Shown one piece after another: positions 18,391-28,007 of a DNA stretch of 64,000 bases. Position 1 is the first letter of the stretch. Each line of letters opens with the position of its first letter. Both the position numbers and the translations under genes were made by a program. The notes under the pieces were generated by a model. The model saw nothing but the letters and a program-made list of their open reading frames with translations, was not told the origin of the DNA and made no database searches. Source of the DNA: Polyangia bacterium (lineage in GTDB: Bacteria > Myxococcota_A > Polyangia > Fen-1088); assembly GCA_036268875.1 (NCBI GenBank), contig DATATI010000041.1, positions 35,051 through 99,050 of the forward strand. Reading direction: 5' to 3'.

Positions 18391-18927
18391 TCAGGCCCGA
18401 GGTGGTCGTTCCAGGCGCGGCAGCAACGCCGAGCGGAGAAGGGAATTTTCCGAATAGACGGCTTTCCACGCCGGCTGGCGCGGAAGATCAGGCAGGGCGA
18501 ACAAGGCCAGCGGCTGGCTCGACGGAGGCGACCAGGTCATCCCCGACGGCGCTGGCAGGCCCGAGCAAACCGTCAGTCGTGATTTTGGCGATCCATCGGG
18601 GCGCAGCGGGGTCAGCGACCCGGCCGGTGCTTCGCTTTCCGGCAGGCGGGAGGCGCGATACGAAGCGTCGCTGATGGTCACGCCGGCGCATTCCCCGACC
18701 AGCGCCTGCAACACCGGCGTCACCACCGGCAAACGGCAGTCGATGACGGCGGGCGTGGCGTACCGAACCGGCTCAGCGCCATCACTGACAGCCACGTCCA
18801 TCGTCGCACCATCGCCCTCGATGTCGGTGTCCGTGGCGTTGTCCCGATCGGCCGCACACGTGGCCGTGGCCAGCGTTGGCGGCGCCGGCGGCAGCGAGAC
18901 GATCAGGGACAGAACAATGCCCAGCAT
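18391..18927 (-). CDS. Small secreted protein, unknown function
   Basis: A 178-aa reading frame with a plausible signal peptide (about residues 1-22, MLGIVLSLIVSLPPAPPTLA). The mature part is rich in Ala, Pro, Ser and Asp, with Cys at about 24, 64, 79 and 121. No recognised domain. It sits between the DsbA-like gene (downstream) and the slipin gene (upstream) on the same strand. The upstream Shine-Dalgarno is weak. The cysteines and its position beside a disulfide-exchange protein fit an exported, disulfide-bonded product, but this is speculative. Confidence 0.5.
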   Translation of the reverse strand: MLGIVLSLIVSLPPAPPTLATATCAADRDNATDTDIEGDGATMDVAVSDGAEPVRYATPAVIDCRLPVVTPVLQALVGECAGVTISDASYRASRLPESEAPAGSLTPLRPDGSPKSRLTVCSGLPAPSGMTWSPPSSQPLALFALPDLPRQPAWKAVYSENSLLRSALLPRLERPPRA

Positions 18928-19027
18928 GGGGAGAGGCGAAACGAAGGGTAGCTCACGGTCGACAGTGGTTCAAGGCCGGGCATTCCTCGCCCGTCCCCGG
19001 CGCCGGCGCGGGGATAACCGGTGCTTT

Positions 19028-19921
19028 TCACCGCCTTCCGGTGCCGACCAGATCCTCCGCACGTTCGCCCACCGGCAACCTGGTTTGCTCGGCCGCCGCG
19101 GTCAGCTGCTTGGCCTTCTCCGTCGCCGCCAGCGCCACCGCACTTTGCATCATGGCCTGCATCTGCGGCGCCGGCGCCGCGTTGAGGCCGCCCGACAGAT
19201 CGATCGGTACCGGGAAGACGATCGTCGACGACGCCTCGCCCGCCACTTCGACCAACGTCTGGTAAAGCCGCAGTTGCAAGGCGCCCGGATGCCCGGCGAT
19301 CATCTCGGCGGCCTGGGCCAGCTTGGACGCCGCCTGCACCTCACCCTCGGCGGCGATCACCTTGGCCCGGCGCTCGCGCTCGGCTTCCGCCTGCCGCGCC
19401 ATCGCCCGCTGCATCTCTTTTGGCAGCTGGATGTCTTTGATCTCCACCGCGGAGATCTCCACGCCCCATTGCTCGGTGCGCGTGTCCAGGATGGTGCGGA
19501 CCTCCTGATTGATGCGGTCGCGGTGGGCCAGGATGTCGTCGAGATCCATCTTGCCCAGCACCGCGCGCAAGGTGGTCGCCGCCAGCTGCAGCGTCGCCGG
19601 CATATACTGCTCGACCTCCAGCACCGCGTGGCGGGGCGACGCCACCGCCGCATACACCACCGCGTCGACCATGATCGAGATGTTGTCGTGGGTGATCACC
19701 TCCTGCGGCGGGATCTGAATGGCCTTGGTGCGTACGTCGACCACGCGCGGACGATCGATCCCGAACGGCAGCAGGAAGTTCACGCCCGCGCCGGCCAGTT
19801 CCTTGCGCGCGCGGCCTAAACGAAAGATCACCGCCCGTTCATATTCCTGCAGCACGCGCACGCCGGTCAGGATCGAGATGCCTGCCACCGCCGCGGCCAC
19901 GCCCAGCAATATCTCCAACAT
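19028..19921 (-). CDS. Slipin (stomatin-like SPFH membrane protein)
   Basis: A 297-aa SPFH-domain protein with an N-terminal membrane segment (about 1-24). The slipin sequence [18 protein letters not shown] opens the SPFH domain (about 28-200), with [13 protein letters not shown] and the coiled-coil [19 protein letters not shown] following. Slipins form oligomeric rings that organise membrane microdomains and usually pair with an NfeD-type protease, which is absent here. It starts 57 bases downstream of the OmpA-family gene stop on the same strand, so the two may be co-transcribed. Confidence 0.92.
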   Translation of the reverse strand: MLEILLGVAAAVAGISILTGVRVLQEYERAVIFRLGRARKELAGAGVNFLLPFGIDRPRVVDVRTKAIQIPPQEVITHDNISIMVDAVVYAAVASPRHAVLEVEQYMPATLQLAATTLRAVLGKMDLDDILAHRDRINQEVRTILDTRTEQWGVEISAVEIKDIQLPKEMQRAMARQAEAERERRAKVIAAEGEVQAASKLAQAAEMIAGHPGALQLRLYQTLVEVAGEASSTIVFPVPIDLSGGLNAAPAPQMQAMMQSAVALAATEKAKQLTAAAEQTRLPVGERAEDLVGTGRR

Positions 19922-19978
19922 GGGTCAAATCTAGTTCATCGTGGGCGGGACTCAACCAGCGGGCGTGCGGACGACGAA

Positions 19979-21571
19979 TCAGCGCGCCGGCGGTTCGCTG
20001 GCCGGCGCCGGCGCGCCGCCCGTGCGTTCGACGATGATGAACTCTGACCGCCGGTTGAGGGCGCGGCCTTTCTTGGTGCCATTGGTGGCGATCGGCTTGG
20101 TCGATCCGAAGCCAACTGCGTCCAGGCGCCCGCCGTCGATGCCACCGACGTCGATCAGGTGGCGGCGCACCGCCTCGGCGCGGTCCTGCGACAGCTTCAA
20201 ATTCTTGGTGGCGTTGCCGCTGCGATCGGTATGGCCTTCGATGCGCAGCTTCAACACCTCCGGGTGCAGCGCCAAAAGTTTGGCCACCGTCGCCAGCAGC
20301 GGGAACGAGCTTTGCTGGATGATCGCCTTGTTGGTGGCGAAGTTCACCTGCTCGTGGATCTCGATGCGCTCGCCTTTCATGATGGCCAGCGCCGCGCCCT
20401 TGTCCGGACAACCGTCGTCGTCTTCGATGCCGTTCAAGACCTCGGGCTCGTTGGGGCACTTGTCGGCGGTGTCGGGGATGCCGTCCTTGTCGTTGTCGGG
20501 ATCGGGACAGCCGTCGCTGTCTTCGAAGCCGTCCTTGTCTTCAGGGTCATTGGGACATTTGTCGGCGGTGTCGACGATGCCGTCGCCGTCGCTGTCCCGC
20601 GGGGGGGCCGGTTTGGGTGGCGCCGGGCTTTCTTCCGGTTGTTCCAGGGGCCGCACGTTCATCGGGTGGTGCATGTCCGACGCGTACGCCAGCATCAGCA
20701 CGCCGCGCACCGCCGGCGAGCCGATGCCGCTGGTCAATCCCGCGCCGACCCCGCCCTGCAACATCCACGGTCCCGGCAACGCATAGCGCGCCCCCGCGAG
20801 CGCCTCCGTCGGCGTGTCGCGCACGGTGGCGCCGTGAATGCCGCGGGTGACGTACGCCTCGGCCAGCAGCCACAAGCTGTCGGGCGCCACCGCGTAGGCG
20901 GCGCCCAGGCCGCCCGCCAGCTCGTCATCGACGGTGATGTTCACCGACCCAAGGTTGGACTTGCGCCGCACGTTGTATCCCGCGTTGGCCGCCAGCGACA
21001 GGCGCGGCGATTCGTAGCCCGCCACCAACCGCGGCCGCGCCGCCACCCCGCCGTCGCCAGAAAAATTCGAGGCGCTTCCGCTGGGCACGCTGAACCCCAG
21101 GGCCAGCGCCAGGTGAAATCCGTCGGCGGTGGGCTGGCCGACCAGACGGCCCTTGGCGAAAAATTCCAGGTCACCCAGCGTGGTGGCTTTGAGCTTGTTT
21201 TGCGCGCTGACCAGATCGACGTCGCCGCCCTGGTACAGCACCACCGGCAGACGCGCCCGCAGCTCTAGCCAGTCCACCAGGCCAAGCGCGATGCCCAGGT
21301 GCCCGACCAATCGGTTGGCTACCACCGCTCCGTTGTCGACGATTTCGTTGGTGATCGCGTCGCGCAGGACCAGCGGGTTGTGGGCAAAGTCCAGCGTCAA
21401 CCCGGCGTCGATATCGCCGCGGCCCAGAATGCGGGCCTTTTCCTGGGAGAAGTACCCGCTGGTCGATGTCGCCGGGCGAAAGATCTCCGCATCGAAACCC
21501 TGCGCCCGCACGACTGCGGGCGGGAGGTAGAGCAAAGCAGCGAGGAGGGAGGCGGCGACGGTGTTTCGCAT
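19979..21571 (-). CDS. OmpA-family outer-membrane protein with thrombospondin type 3 repeats
   Basis: A 530-aa protein with a signal peptide (cleavage after about residue 23), a beta-strand-rich region (about 25-320) likely to form an outer-membrane barrel, and a Pro-rich hinge. Three acidic Ca-binding TSP3-type repeats (DSDGDGIVDTADKCP, DNDKDGIPDTADKCP and related) come next. The C-terminal OmpA domain (about 405-520) carries the peptidoglycan-binding signature IEGHTDRSGN...NLKLSQDRAEAVRRHL. The architecture is common in Myxococcota. The start ATG at 21571 is chosen because the signal peptide begins there; an upstream ATG at 21670 adds a hydrophilic stretch. Probably a cell-wall-anchored porin or adhesin. 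Confidence 0.92.
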   Translation of the reverse strand: MRNTVAASLLAALLYLPPAVVRAQGFDAEIFRPATSTSGYFSQEKARILGRGDIDAGLTLDFAHNPLVLRDAITNEIVDNGAVVANRLVGHLGIALGLVDWLELRARLPVVLYQGGDVDLVSAQNKLKATTLGDLEFFAKGRLVGQPTADGFHLALALGFSVPSGSASNFSGDGGVAARPRLVAGYESPRLSLAANAGYNVRRKSNLGSVNITVDDELAGGLGAAYAVAPDSLWLLAEAYVTRGIHGATVRDTPTEALAGARYALPGPWMLQGGVGAGLTSGIGSPAVRGVLMLAYASDMHHPMNVRPLEQPEESPAPPKPAPPRDSDGDGIVDTADKCPNDPEDKDGFEDSDGCPDPDNDKDGIPDTADKCPNEPEVLNGIEDDDGCPDKGAALAIMKGERIEIHEQVNFATNKAIIQQSSFPLLATVAKLLALHPEVLKLRIEGHTDRSGNATKNLKLSQDRAEAVRRHLIDVGGIDGGRLDAVGFGSTKPIATNGTKKGRALNRRSEFIIVERTGGAPAPASEPPAR

Positions 21572-21797
21572 GGTGGCAGACGAGTCGTTAGGTGAGCGAA
21601 CAGTAGAAGGCGCGCCGCATTGTATCTCCGCCCGCGCAAGCCGCCAATGGTCGTATAGAGACCGGCCCACAATGCGGAGTTCGTCACAGTGGTGACGTCA
21701 CGAGGAACGGTCCAACGGCAGCGCTTGGTGCGCGGTGGCAGCACCGTGGGTGCATGGGAGTTTCCGATCACGTGTCCTTGCTTGCTGAGGTTTTTCC

Positions 21798-22873
21798 TCA
21801 GGCGATCCAGAGCGCGTGATGGATCCGGCGTGCCTGTAATAGTGCGGCGCTTGCGGACGGAAGCCGAGGGTGGAGGCGACCGTCGGCGACACTCCGCGAT
21901 ATGCGAGCTCAGCAACCAACTTCGCGCCCTCAGCGCGGCGAGCCTCGTCAAGGCGGCGACGGTCCCCCGGTGCCAGCGCAGCGCGCGCCCATACGTCGAT
22001 CTCCCATGCGAGCCGCGCGTGCCGGGTCTCGTCGCGCGCGATCGATGCCATAATGCTTCGCAGCTGGGCGTTGGGAGCCTGATGCGCTTGAATGACCGCC
22101 GTCATCGCGCCGAAGGTTTCGCGCACGCACCCCTCCGTGCGTTTTCCTGAGCAACCGCCAGCAGTGGGCGGATGGCCATGGGGCGAACGCGCGGACGCCT
22201 GGCCTTCGCGCCGCACGCCCGCGCGGCACGCGCCATGAGCGCGTAATGGCGTGACTCGTCGGCAACCCCGGCGCGGGCGGCCTTGACGAGACGCGCAGGC
22301 GCCCCGTGCGCCGACAACTCACGGGCTAAGCGCCGGAAGGCCGGCACCGACGCCGCCTCCAGCGCGGCCGCGCGCGCCAGCCAGCGTCCGGCTGCCGTGC
22401 CGGTCGAAGGACCATGTAAACGCTCCAAGCCCGCGGGCCGTCGGCCTAAGCAACCACCGACTTGTCCCGCGAGCTGAATCGTGACCGTTCCATCGCCCGT
22501 GTCGGGAGCGCCCGCGTCTGTCGCGGCACCGAGGCGTCCGCTGACTCCGCGTCTCGACCCTCGCCGCCCGTTCCCGCGTCGTCCGCCGACGGATGGTCGA
22601 CCCGCTCGCACGTGGCGAGCAAATAGCCGCCACCCTGAGGGATGGTCACCTGTTGTCCACAGAGATCGCGACAGTCATCGGAGGCGGCGCATTTGTCCCA
22701 CGACGAGGGCTGCGCATTCGCCCGCGCGATAGTGACCGTCTTGTCGAACATGCTGACCGGAGTCATGCACACGGGCCCCGCAGTCGCACCGTCCCCGGTC
22801 GAGCAGCCGAGCGGTACGAGCGGCAGGCGAGCATCAAGAGCCGCCTAAGGATTTCATCTATCGAAAGGTCCAT
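21798..22873 (-). pseudogene. Ferritin-like di-iron lipoprotein, broken by four -1 frameshifts
   Basis: Joining four minus-strand frame changes restores one protein. It starts at ATG 22873 (after TAAGGAT) with signal peptide MDLSIDEILRRLLMLA, then LPLVPLGC (lipobox), a Cys-containing region (KCAASDDCRDLC), an Asp/Ala-rich linker, and a ferritin-like domain. That domain has LEAASVPAF, DESRHYA, EGCVRETF and DETRHAR, the expected E and ExxH iron ligands. It ends with SAALLQARRIHHALWIA and TGA at 21798-21800. The shifts fall near 22830, 22528, 22132 and 21860, and each is a net loss of one base. The closely spaced genes elsewhere in the window are intact, so real decay is likelier than poor sequence, though assembly error is possible. 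Confidence 0.75.
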
Positions 22874-23093
22874 CCAGTATGATCCTTACAGGAAGCGTGC
22901 CACGGACTAGAACCCGTATTCGCTGGCGAGACCTCCCAGGGGACCGACGAAGTTGCGACATTGCTGTCGCAGGCGCCCCGAGGCGATCCTGCCCCTCCGG
23001 AGGCAGGTCCCCGCCGTCCTCCCTCGACGGGTGACCGGCACGCGCTACGCCGCCGGCGGCGCGTTCGGTCGCACGCAAGCCGCACGTCCTTCG

Positions 23094-24080
23094 CTAGTGG
23101 ATCGCGCAGCCCATGTTGCTGGGCGGACAGGACGCAGCGCAGGTGAACACGCAGAAACCGGTCGCATCCGGCGCCACACAGCAAGACTGCCCCTCCGGGC
23201 AGCTTGAATTCCCGCACGTGATTTGCCCGCGAACGACGCTCTTACATCGACCCGCGTCGCATGCGGCGACGATCTGCTGCCCCGGCTGCGGATAGTTTCC
23301 ATTCTCATCGACCGCGTTCCCAACGCAACCGCATCGGAAAAACGGCGGATCAAGGATCGCCCGGCAGGTGCTCTCGAGCGCTTCGAATTGAGCCTTCTCG
23401 CTCATCGCGATCCCGACGACCTCAGTCTGGCAACAAGTCACGATGTGCGGCTCGAGGACGCAGTCCGTGTCTTGCGTGCAAGCGTTGTCGAGCACGGGAA
23501 ACTCGTATTTGGGACAGCCGTGACCTCCCGGACAGGACAGGTTCGATTGGCTCTCGCAATAGTTCACCGCGCACGTTCCGGCGTCGCAGACCCAGTGTGC
23601 GCACGCTGTCGTCTCCAATCCATCCGGAGAGAGCGGACAGACTTTGCAATCTTGGGGTAGATCGCCTTTGCAGTCCGCCGCCGTCTGACAACTTCCAAGC
23701 GCGAAGCAAACTGTGGATGCGGGCGGACAGGTGCCGTTCTGGTCACCACAGACCGGCGGGCAGTATTGCTCGGGCACCGTCGTCGTATAGGCGCAATTGC
23801 CGCGCGAGCCGCAATTGAGACTGGTTATCGGAGGCGCGCAGATTTTCCCACTCGCCGGCATCACTGGGCAGGTTCCGGATGCGGTCGTCGGCATGACCTG
23901 CACGCAAATATCCGCGGCGTTCCCGTCGCTTCCGTCGTTTCCGCTCTGTCCCGCGTCGGATTCGCTACCGCCCTGGCCGTTCACCAACGCCCGACTGTCG
24001 TGGGACCCGTTGCAGGCGGAGAGTGCGGCGGCGATGACGCCCCAACGCAATACGAATTTCCAAGATATCACCGTGTCCAT
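23094..24080 (-). CDS. Cysteine-rich secreted lipoprotein, unknown function
   Basis: A 328-aa protein with a lipoprotein signal (lipobox LSAC, Cys23), a Gly/Ser/Asp linker (about 30-55), and more than 25 cysteines spread over the rest. They occur in patterns such as CVQVM...CPVM, CGSRGNC, CDAGTC, CGDQNGTCPP and CPEGQSCC. This is the disulfide-stabilised EGF/TNFR-like pattern common in Myxococcota surface lipoproteins. No catalytic motif. It is intact beside the broken ferritin-like lipoprotein, 220 bases away with no gene between. Surface recognition or adhesion is possible but unproven. Confidence 0.78.
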   Translation of the reverse strand: MDTVISWKFVLRWGVIAAALSACNGSHDSRALVNGQGGSESDAGQSGNDGSDGNAADICVQVMPTTASGTCPVMPASGKICAPPITSLNCGSRGNCAYTTTVPEQYCPPVCGDQNGTCPPASTVCFALGSCQTAADCKGDLPQDCKVCPLSPDGLETTACAHWVCDAGTCAVNYCESQSNLSCPGGHGCPKYEFPVLDNACTQDTDCVLEPHIVTCCQTEVVGIAMSEKAQFEALESTCRAILDPPFFRCGCVGNAVDENGNYPQPGQQIVAACDAGRCKSVVRGQITCGNSSCPEGQSCCVAPDATGFCVFTCAASCPPSNMGCAIH

Positions 24081-24787
24081 CGCGATTTGCCACAGGATAG
24101 CAGGCTCAAGTGCGGCAGCCTATCGATCTGCTGCCCACGCCGGAGCAACCGTCGACCGTGAACGGGGTGGAACCCCCCCGTACGCCGCGCCAGCGCATGG
24201 TCGGCGACACGCGCTCTCGACGGAGCGGATCAAATCGGTTCGGCGCGATGGGCCTCGCACATGTGTATTCGCGCTGAGGGTGCGTGGGCCCAACTTGCGG
24301 GCTGACCGCAGATCCGAGACAGGAGCCATCGTCGCCACTGGCAACGAGCGAACTGCTGGATGATGACGTAGCCGGGAGGCTGGCCAGGATGGTGGTCGTT
24401 AGAGTGGTGCTCGGCATCGCCGGTCGCTGATTCTCTGCTCGAAAGGTCCTGGTCAGTGTGAAGGCGACATCTCCAGCACAGCCATGCGAACGGCAAGTTC
24501 TCCTCAGGATGTTGCTGATCCATCAAGTCCCAATTCTGCCCCACCCGAGCGCGACAGTCCGTCGCGATCCTTGAACAGCACCGATCTTGGCCGCCTCATG
24601 ATCGCGTGGCGGCGGCACCGATCGGGCGCACTGACGGGCTGGGCCACACGATTCCGGGCTCGAAGCCGCTGACGAGTGCCGAGCGCGCCGAGGGCACGCG
24701 TCTGAGGCTCAGCCGGCGCAGTCGGAAGACCCGCCCACGCAAGCGCGGCGATTGCGCTGACGGCCCCGGCCGTGCCCCGAGGTCAGT
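24081..24787. other. Apparently non-coding stretch
   Basis: About 700 bases without a convincing gene. The short open frames on both strands show no recognisable domain, signal peptide or ribosome binding site, and the G/C bias at third codon positions seen in neighbouring genes is weak. It lies between the Cys-rich lipoprotein and the recombinase remnant, consistent with a decayed segment. Confidence 0.55.
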
Positions 24788-25076
24788 TGCGGCTACCACC
24801 TTTTCGTCGACGTCAAAGAGTTCTCCGGCAGGCTGCAACTGAACTTCCCGGAGCGCGAGGTCGACGAGATGACCGAGAACTGGGTACGGCCACCTCCGCC
24901 CCGAACTCATCCGCGTGTCCGACCTGCCGACGATGGACATCGACCTTTCGCGCGAGGGCGCTGACGTGATAGACCTTGCCGCCGCCCGCCGGGAAGGTAG
25001 TGCAGCCGGGTACGTGTCGGGTGCAGACGATATTGACGAGACCGGAGAAAATGGCGTAAGTACGCACCGCACTTAG
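24788..25076 (+). pseudogene. Probable C-terminal remnant of a tyrosine recombinase (integrase)
   Basis: The frame from 24885 reads YGHLRPELIRVSDLPTMDID followed by LSREGADVIDLAAARREG and ends at TAG 25074-25076. The (T)xxYxHLxPEL pattern with an acidic tail matches the region after the catalytic Tyr in Xer-type recombinases. Just upstream, a different frame (24788 to about 24880) reads FSGRLQLNFPEREVDEMTEN, which could join it after a small indel. No catalytic Arg boxes or start codon remain. It ends 5 bases before tRNA-Phe. The family call rests on a short motif and is tentative. Confidence 0.45.
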
Positions 25077-25081
25077 TAATT

Positions 25082-25154
<73 letters not shown>

Positions 25155-25182
25155 CCGTCTTCTTTGCGCTTGAGGTGACGAT

Positions 25183-27972
25183 ATGTCCGCTCGCGTGCCG
25201 GATTCGACGCCCCGTTCGCCGTTCGTGCCCGATGAGTTCTGGACGCAGGAGATGGCCTTCGTGGCCAGGCGGCGCAACCTACCCAGCGACGCGCCGGCGT
25301 CCCCGCCGAAGAATCTGATCGGCCTGGCCCTGTCAGGCGGCGGGATCCGCAGCGCCACGGTGTCGCTGGGAATCCTGCAGGCGCTGGCCAAACGCGGGCG
25401 GCTGCGCTTCATCGACTATGTGTCCACGGCGTCGGGCGGTGGGTACATCGGCACCTTCCTGGGTGGGCTCTTCCAGCGCTGGTCGCCGTCGTCAGGCGAC
25501 GACACCATCGCCTCCGACGATCCGCGCTGGACCCAGATCGAATCGGTGCTGAAGGAATCGCGCAGCCCACCGGTCGAATGGCTGCGCGAAAGCGGTCGCT
25601 ATCTGGCGCCCAACGGCGCGGCGGATCTGTGGCTGTCGCTGGGCGTGGTGCTGCGCAATCTGATCGCCGTCCACGTGGTGCTGTCGACGCTGATCCTGGC
25701 GGCGTTTCTGCTGGGCAATGGCGCGCGTCGCGCGCTGACCTGGGTGGTCGAGCAGCTATCGGCGTCCAACGCGACGGTGCTTCAGGATCTGCTGGTCCGC
25801 CGTTCGTTCTGGTGGAGCCCGACCATTGTCATTGCGGCGCTGATGCTTTTGCTGTGGGTGATCCCGAACGGCATCGGGTACTGGCTGGTGCGGTCCGATC
25901 GCGGCGACGGCAAGACCGACAACGTCGACGCGTCCAGTCCGATCCTCACGCTGCTCGCCCTCATCGCCGCCGCGGTGGCCTGCGTAATTTCGTCGACCGC
26001 GGGCCTTGGGCTTTACCGCGGATCGTGGGCGCCGCCGCTGGGGATCGCGGTGGTTCTGGCCGCCAGCGGGTTCGCCTGGGCGAAGGCGGTGCAGGCCACT
26101 CGGGGCGCCTCCGAGGCGCGCAACCTGCTGACCTTGCGCTTGCGCACGGCGCTGATCGCCACCGTCGGGTTCACCGTCTTCGCATTGCTGGATTCGCTGG
26201 GACAGTCGATCTACGCGATCTGGTCCGACGGCAACGGCCTGCGCGGGGTGACGGCCTGGGCGGGCGCTGGTTTTTCCGGCGTCGCGGCGATGGCCATGTT
26301 CCTGCAACGGGTAGCCGGCTCGGTCAGCGAGGGAACGGCGAAGAGCTTGCGCGTGCCGGCGCAGGTGCTGGCGCTGGTCACGGCTTTCGCGCTGTCGTCG
26401 ATCATCTTGATCAGCCTGTCGGCGGCGGCACACGGCCTGACCTGGAAATGGTCGCGCGCCACAGATTGCGCCTGCACGTCGCCGCCGGGCAAAGCCCGCT
26501 ACGAGATCGCCTTGCCCGACGGCAAAGCAGCCACCGTCCGCGATCCCGTCAGGGGTCCGGCCATCTGTCGGGTTCGGCCGGCCAGCGGCCACGGGCCGTC
26601 ACACCTGTGCACGCCGCAGTACCTGAACCGGCGCTCGTATCTGTGGGCGCTGGGCGTGACGCTGCTTTTGACCGTGGCGTTCGGCCGCACCTATTCATTC
26701 GTCAACCGATCGTCGCTGTCGGCGATGTACGGTGCCCGGCTGGCGCGGGCGTATTTGGGCGCGTCCAATCCCATGCGCGACGATCCCAAGCGGCAGAACG
26801 TCACCGTGCAGGTCCCGGGCGACGAGCTGCCGCTGTCGGCGTACAAACCGCACGAGCGCGGCGGCCCGCTGCACATCATCAACGTCACGTTGAACGAGAC
26901 CGTCGACGGGCGGTCGAACGTCGAGCAGAAAGATCGCAAGGGCATGGGCCTGGCGCTGGGTCCGGCGGGCGTCAGCGTCGGCGTTCACCATCACGCCACC
27001 TGGCAAGGTGAGACGCTGAAGGCAACAGAAGATCCAGGCACCGGCGATCGGGCGCGCTTTCGCGTTTTTCCCGAGCACGGGACCTTCAAGCCGCGGTCTC
27101 CGACGGTGGGGCAGTGGATGGCCATCTCGGGCGCTGCGGTGTCGACGGGTCTCGGCTCGCGCACCAGCGTGGGGTTGTCGCTGCTGGTCGGCCTGTTCAA
27201 TTTTCGCCTGGGATATTGGTTTCAAAGCGGCGTGGACCCGACCAAGCGCGGGCCGGCGGCCGAGCGCGGACCGGGCGAGAGCGTGATCAGCCGGGCGTTC
27301 GCCTGGGCGCTGCCGGTGCAGTCGCATTTGTTGAATGAATTCTTGGCCCGCTTTCCCGGCACGGCGCGCGAAGACTGGTACTTGTCCGACGGCGGGCACT
27401 TCGAAAACACCGCGGCCTACGAGCTGGTGCGCCGCCGCTTGCCGCTGATCATTCTGTGCGACAACGGCGCCGACACCGAGGGCGAACTGGGCGATCTGGG
27501 CAATTTCGTCCGCAAAGTGCGCACGGATTTCTCCGCCGAGGTGGTGTTCTTCGATCGCCCCGCCATCGACGAACTGGATCAAACCGTGGCGCGAGTGGCG
27601 GGCACGCTGGAGGAGATCGGTCTCGGGTCGTCGCCGTCAATGCCGGCGGGTGCCGGCGACAATCGTCCGCGCCGATATGCGGCGCTGGCCTGGATTCACT
27701 ACGCCGACGGCGCGGCGTCGTCGCTGCTGCTGGTGGTTCACCCGGCGGTCAACGGCAGCGAACCGCTGGACGTGCGCAGCTATCAAAGAAGCCATCCGTC
27801 GTTCCCGCAAGAATCGACCGGCGATCAATTTTTCGACGACGCGCAGTGGGAAGCCTATCGCCGCCTGGGCGAGCACATCGGCATGCACCTGCTGGCGGCC
27901 ATCGAGCCTGACCACAGCGAGGGCGATCCCGGCGACGGTTGGTGGCCAAGCCGTCTGCCGCGCCGGCCGTAA
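25183..27972 (+). CDS. Membrane-embedded patatin-like phospholipase
   Basis: A 929-aa protein. The patatin parts are the oxyanion motif SGGGIRSATVSLGIL (about 51-65), the nucleophile elbow VSTASGGGYIG with Ser84 (GxSxG relaxed to TxSxG), and the Asp of DGGHFENTAAYEL at Asp736. Between Ser and Asp lie about eight hydrophobic helices (roughly 165-515) and a soluble insert (about 520-690). Patatins hydrolyse acyl esters of phospholipids with a Ser-Asp dyad. The start ATG follows GAGGTG at good spacing. It is downstream of tRNA-Phe and convergent with the CorC-like gene. The enzyme class is secure; substrate and topology are not. Confidence 0.85.
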   Translation: MSARVPDSTPRSPFVPDEFWTQEMAFVARRRNLPSDAPASPPKNLIGLALSGGGIRSATVSLGILQALAKRGRLRFIDYVSTASGGGYIGTFLGGLFQRWSPSSGDDTIASDDPRWTQIESVLKESRSPPVEWLRESGRYLAPNGAADLWLSLGVVLRNLIAVHVVLSTLILAAFLLGNGARRALTWVVEQLSASNATVLQDLLVRRSFWWSPTIVIAALMLLLWVIPNGIGYWLVRSDRGDGKTDNVDASSPILTLLALIAAAVACVISSTAGLGLYRGSWAPPLGIAVVLAASGFAWAKAVQATRGASEARNLLTLRLRTALIATVGFTVFALLDSLGQSIYAIWSDGNGLRGVTAWAGAGFSGVAAMAMFLQRVAGSVSEGTAKSLRVPAQVLALVTAFALSSIILISLSAAAHGLTWKWSRATDCACTSPPGKARYEIALPDGKAATVRDPVRGPAICRVRPASGHGPSHLCTPQYLNRRSYLWALGVTLLLTVAFGRTYSFVNRSSLSAMYGARLARAYLGASNPMRDDPKRQNVTVQVPGDELPLSAYKPHERGGPLHIINVTLNETVDGRSNVEQKDRKGMGLALGPAGVSVGVHHHATWQGETLKATEDPGTGDRARFRVFPEHGTFKPRSPTVGQWMAISGAAVSTGLGSRTSVGLSLLVGLFNFRLGYWFQSGVDPTKRGPAAERGPGESVISRAFAWALPVQSHLLNEFLARFPGTAREDWYLSDGGHFENTAAYELVRRRLPLIILCDNGADTEGELGDLGNFVRKVRTDFSAEVVFFDRPAIDELDQTVARVAGTLEEIGLGSSPSMPAGAGDNRPRRYAALAWIHYADGAASSLLLVVHPAVNGSEPLDVRSYQRSHPSFPQESTGDQFFDDAQWEAYRRLGEHIGMHLLAAIEPDHSEGDPGDGWWPSRLPRRP

Positions 27973-28007
27973 AGCAGGGCGGAGCGCAGGGCGCGGCGGC
28001 GATTGGA

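Noticed and set aside
24081..24870. Possible small toxin-antitoxin or leader genes
   Set aside because: No pair of short frames with ribosome binding sites, and no toxin or antitoxin motif, was found.
24596..25072. 158-codon minus-strand frame opposite the recombinase remnant
   Set aside because: It begins with no ribosome binding site and has no recognisable domain; the plus strand gives a better match to a known motif.
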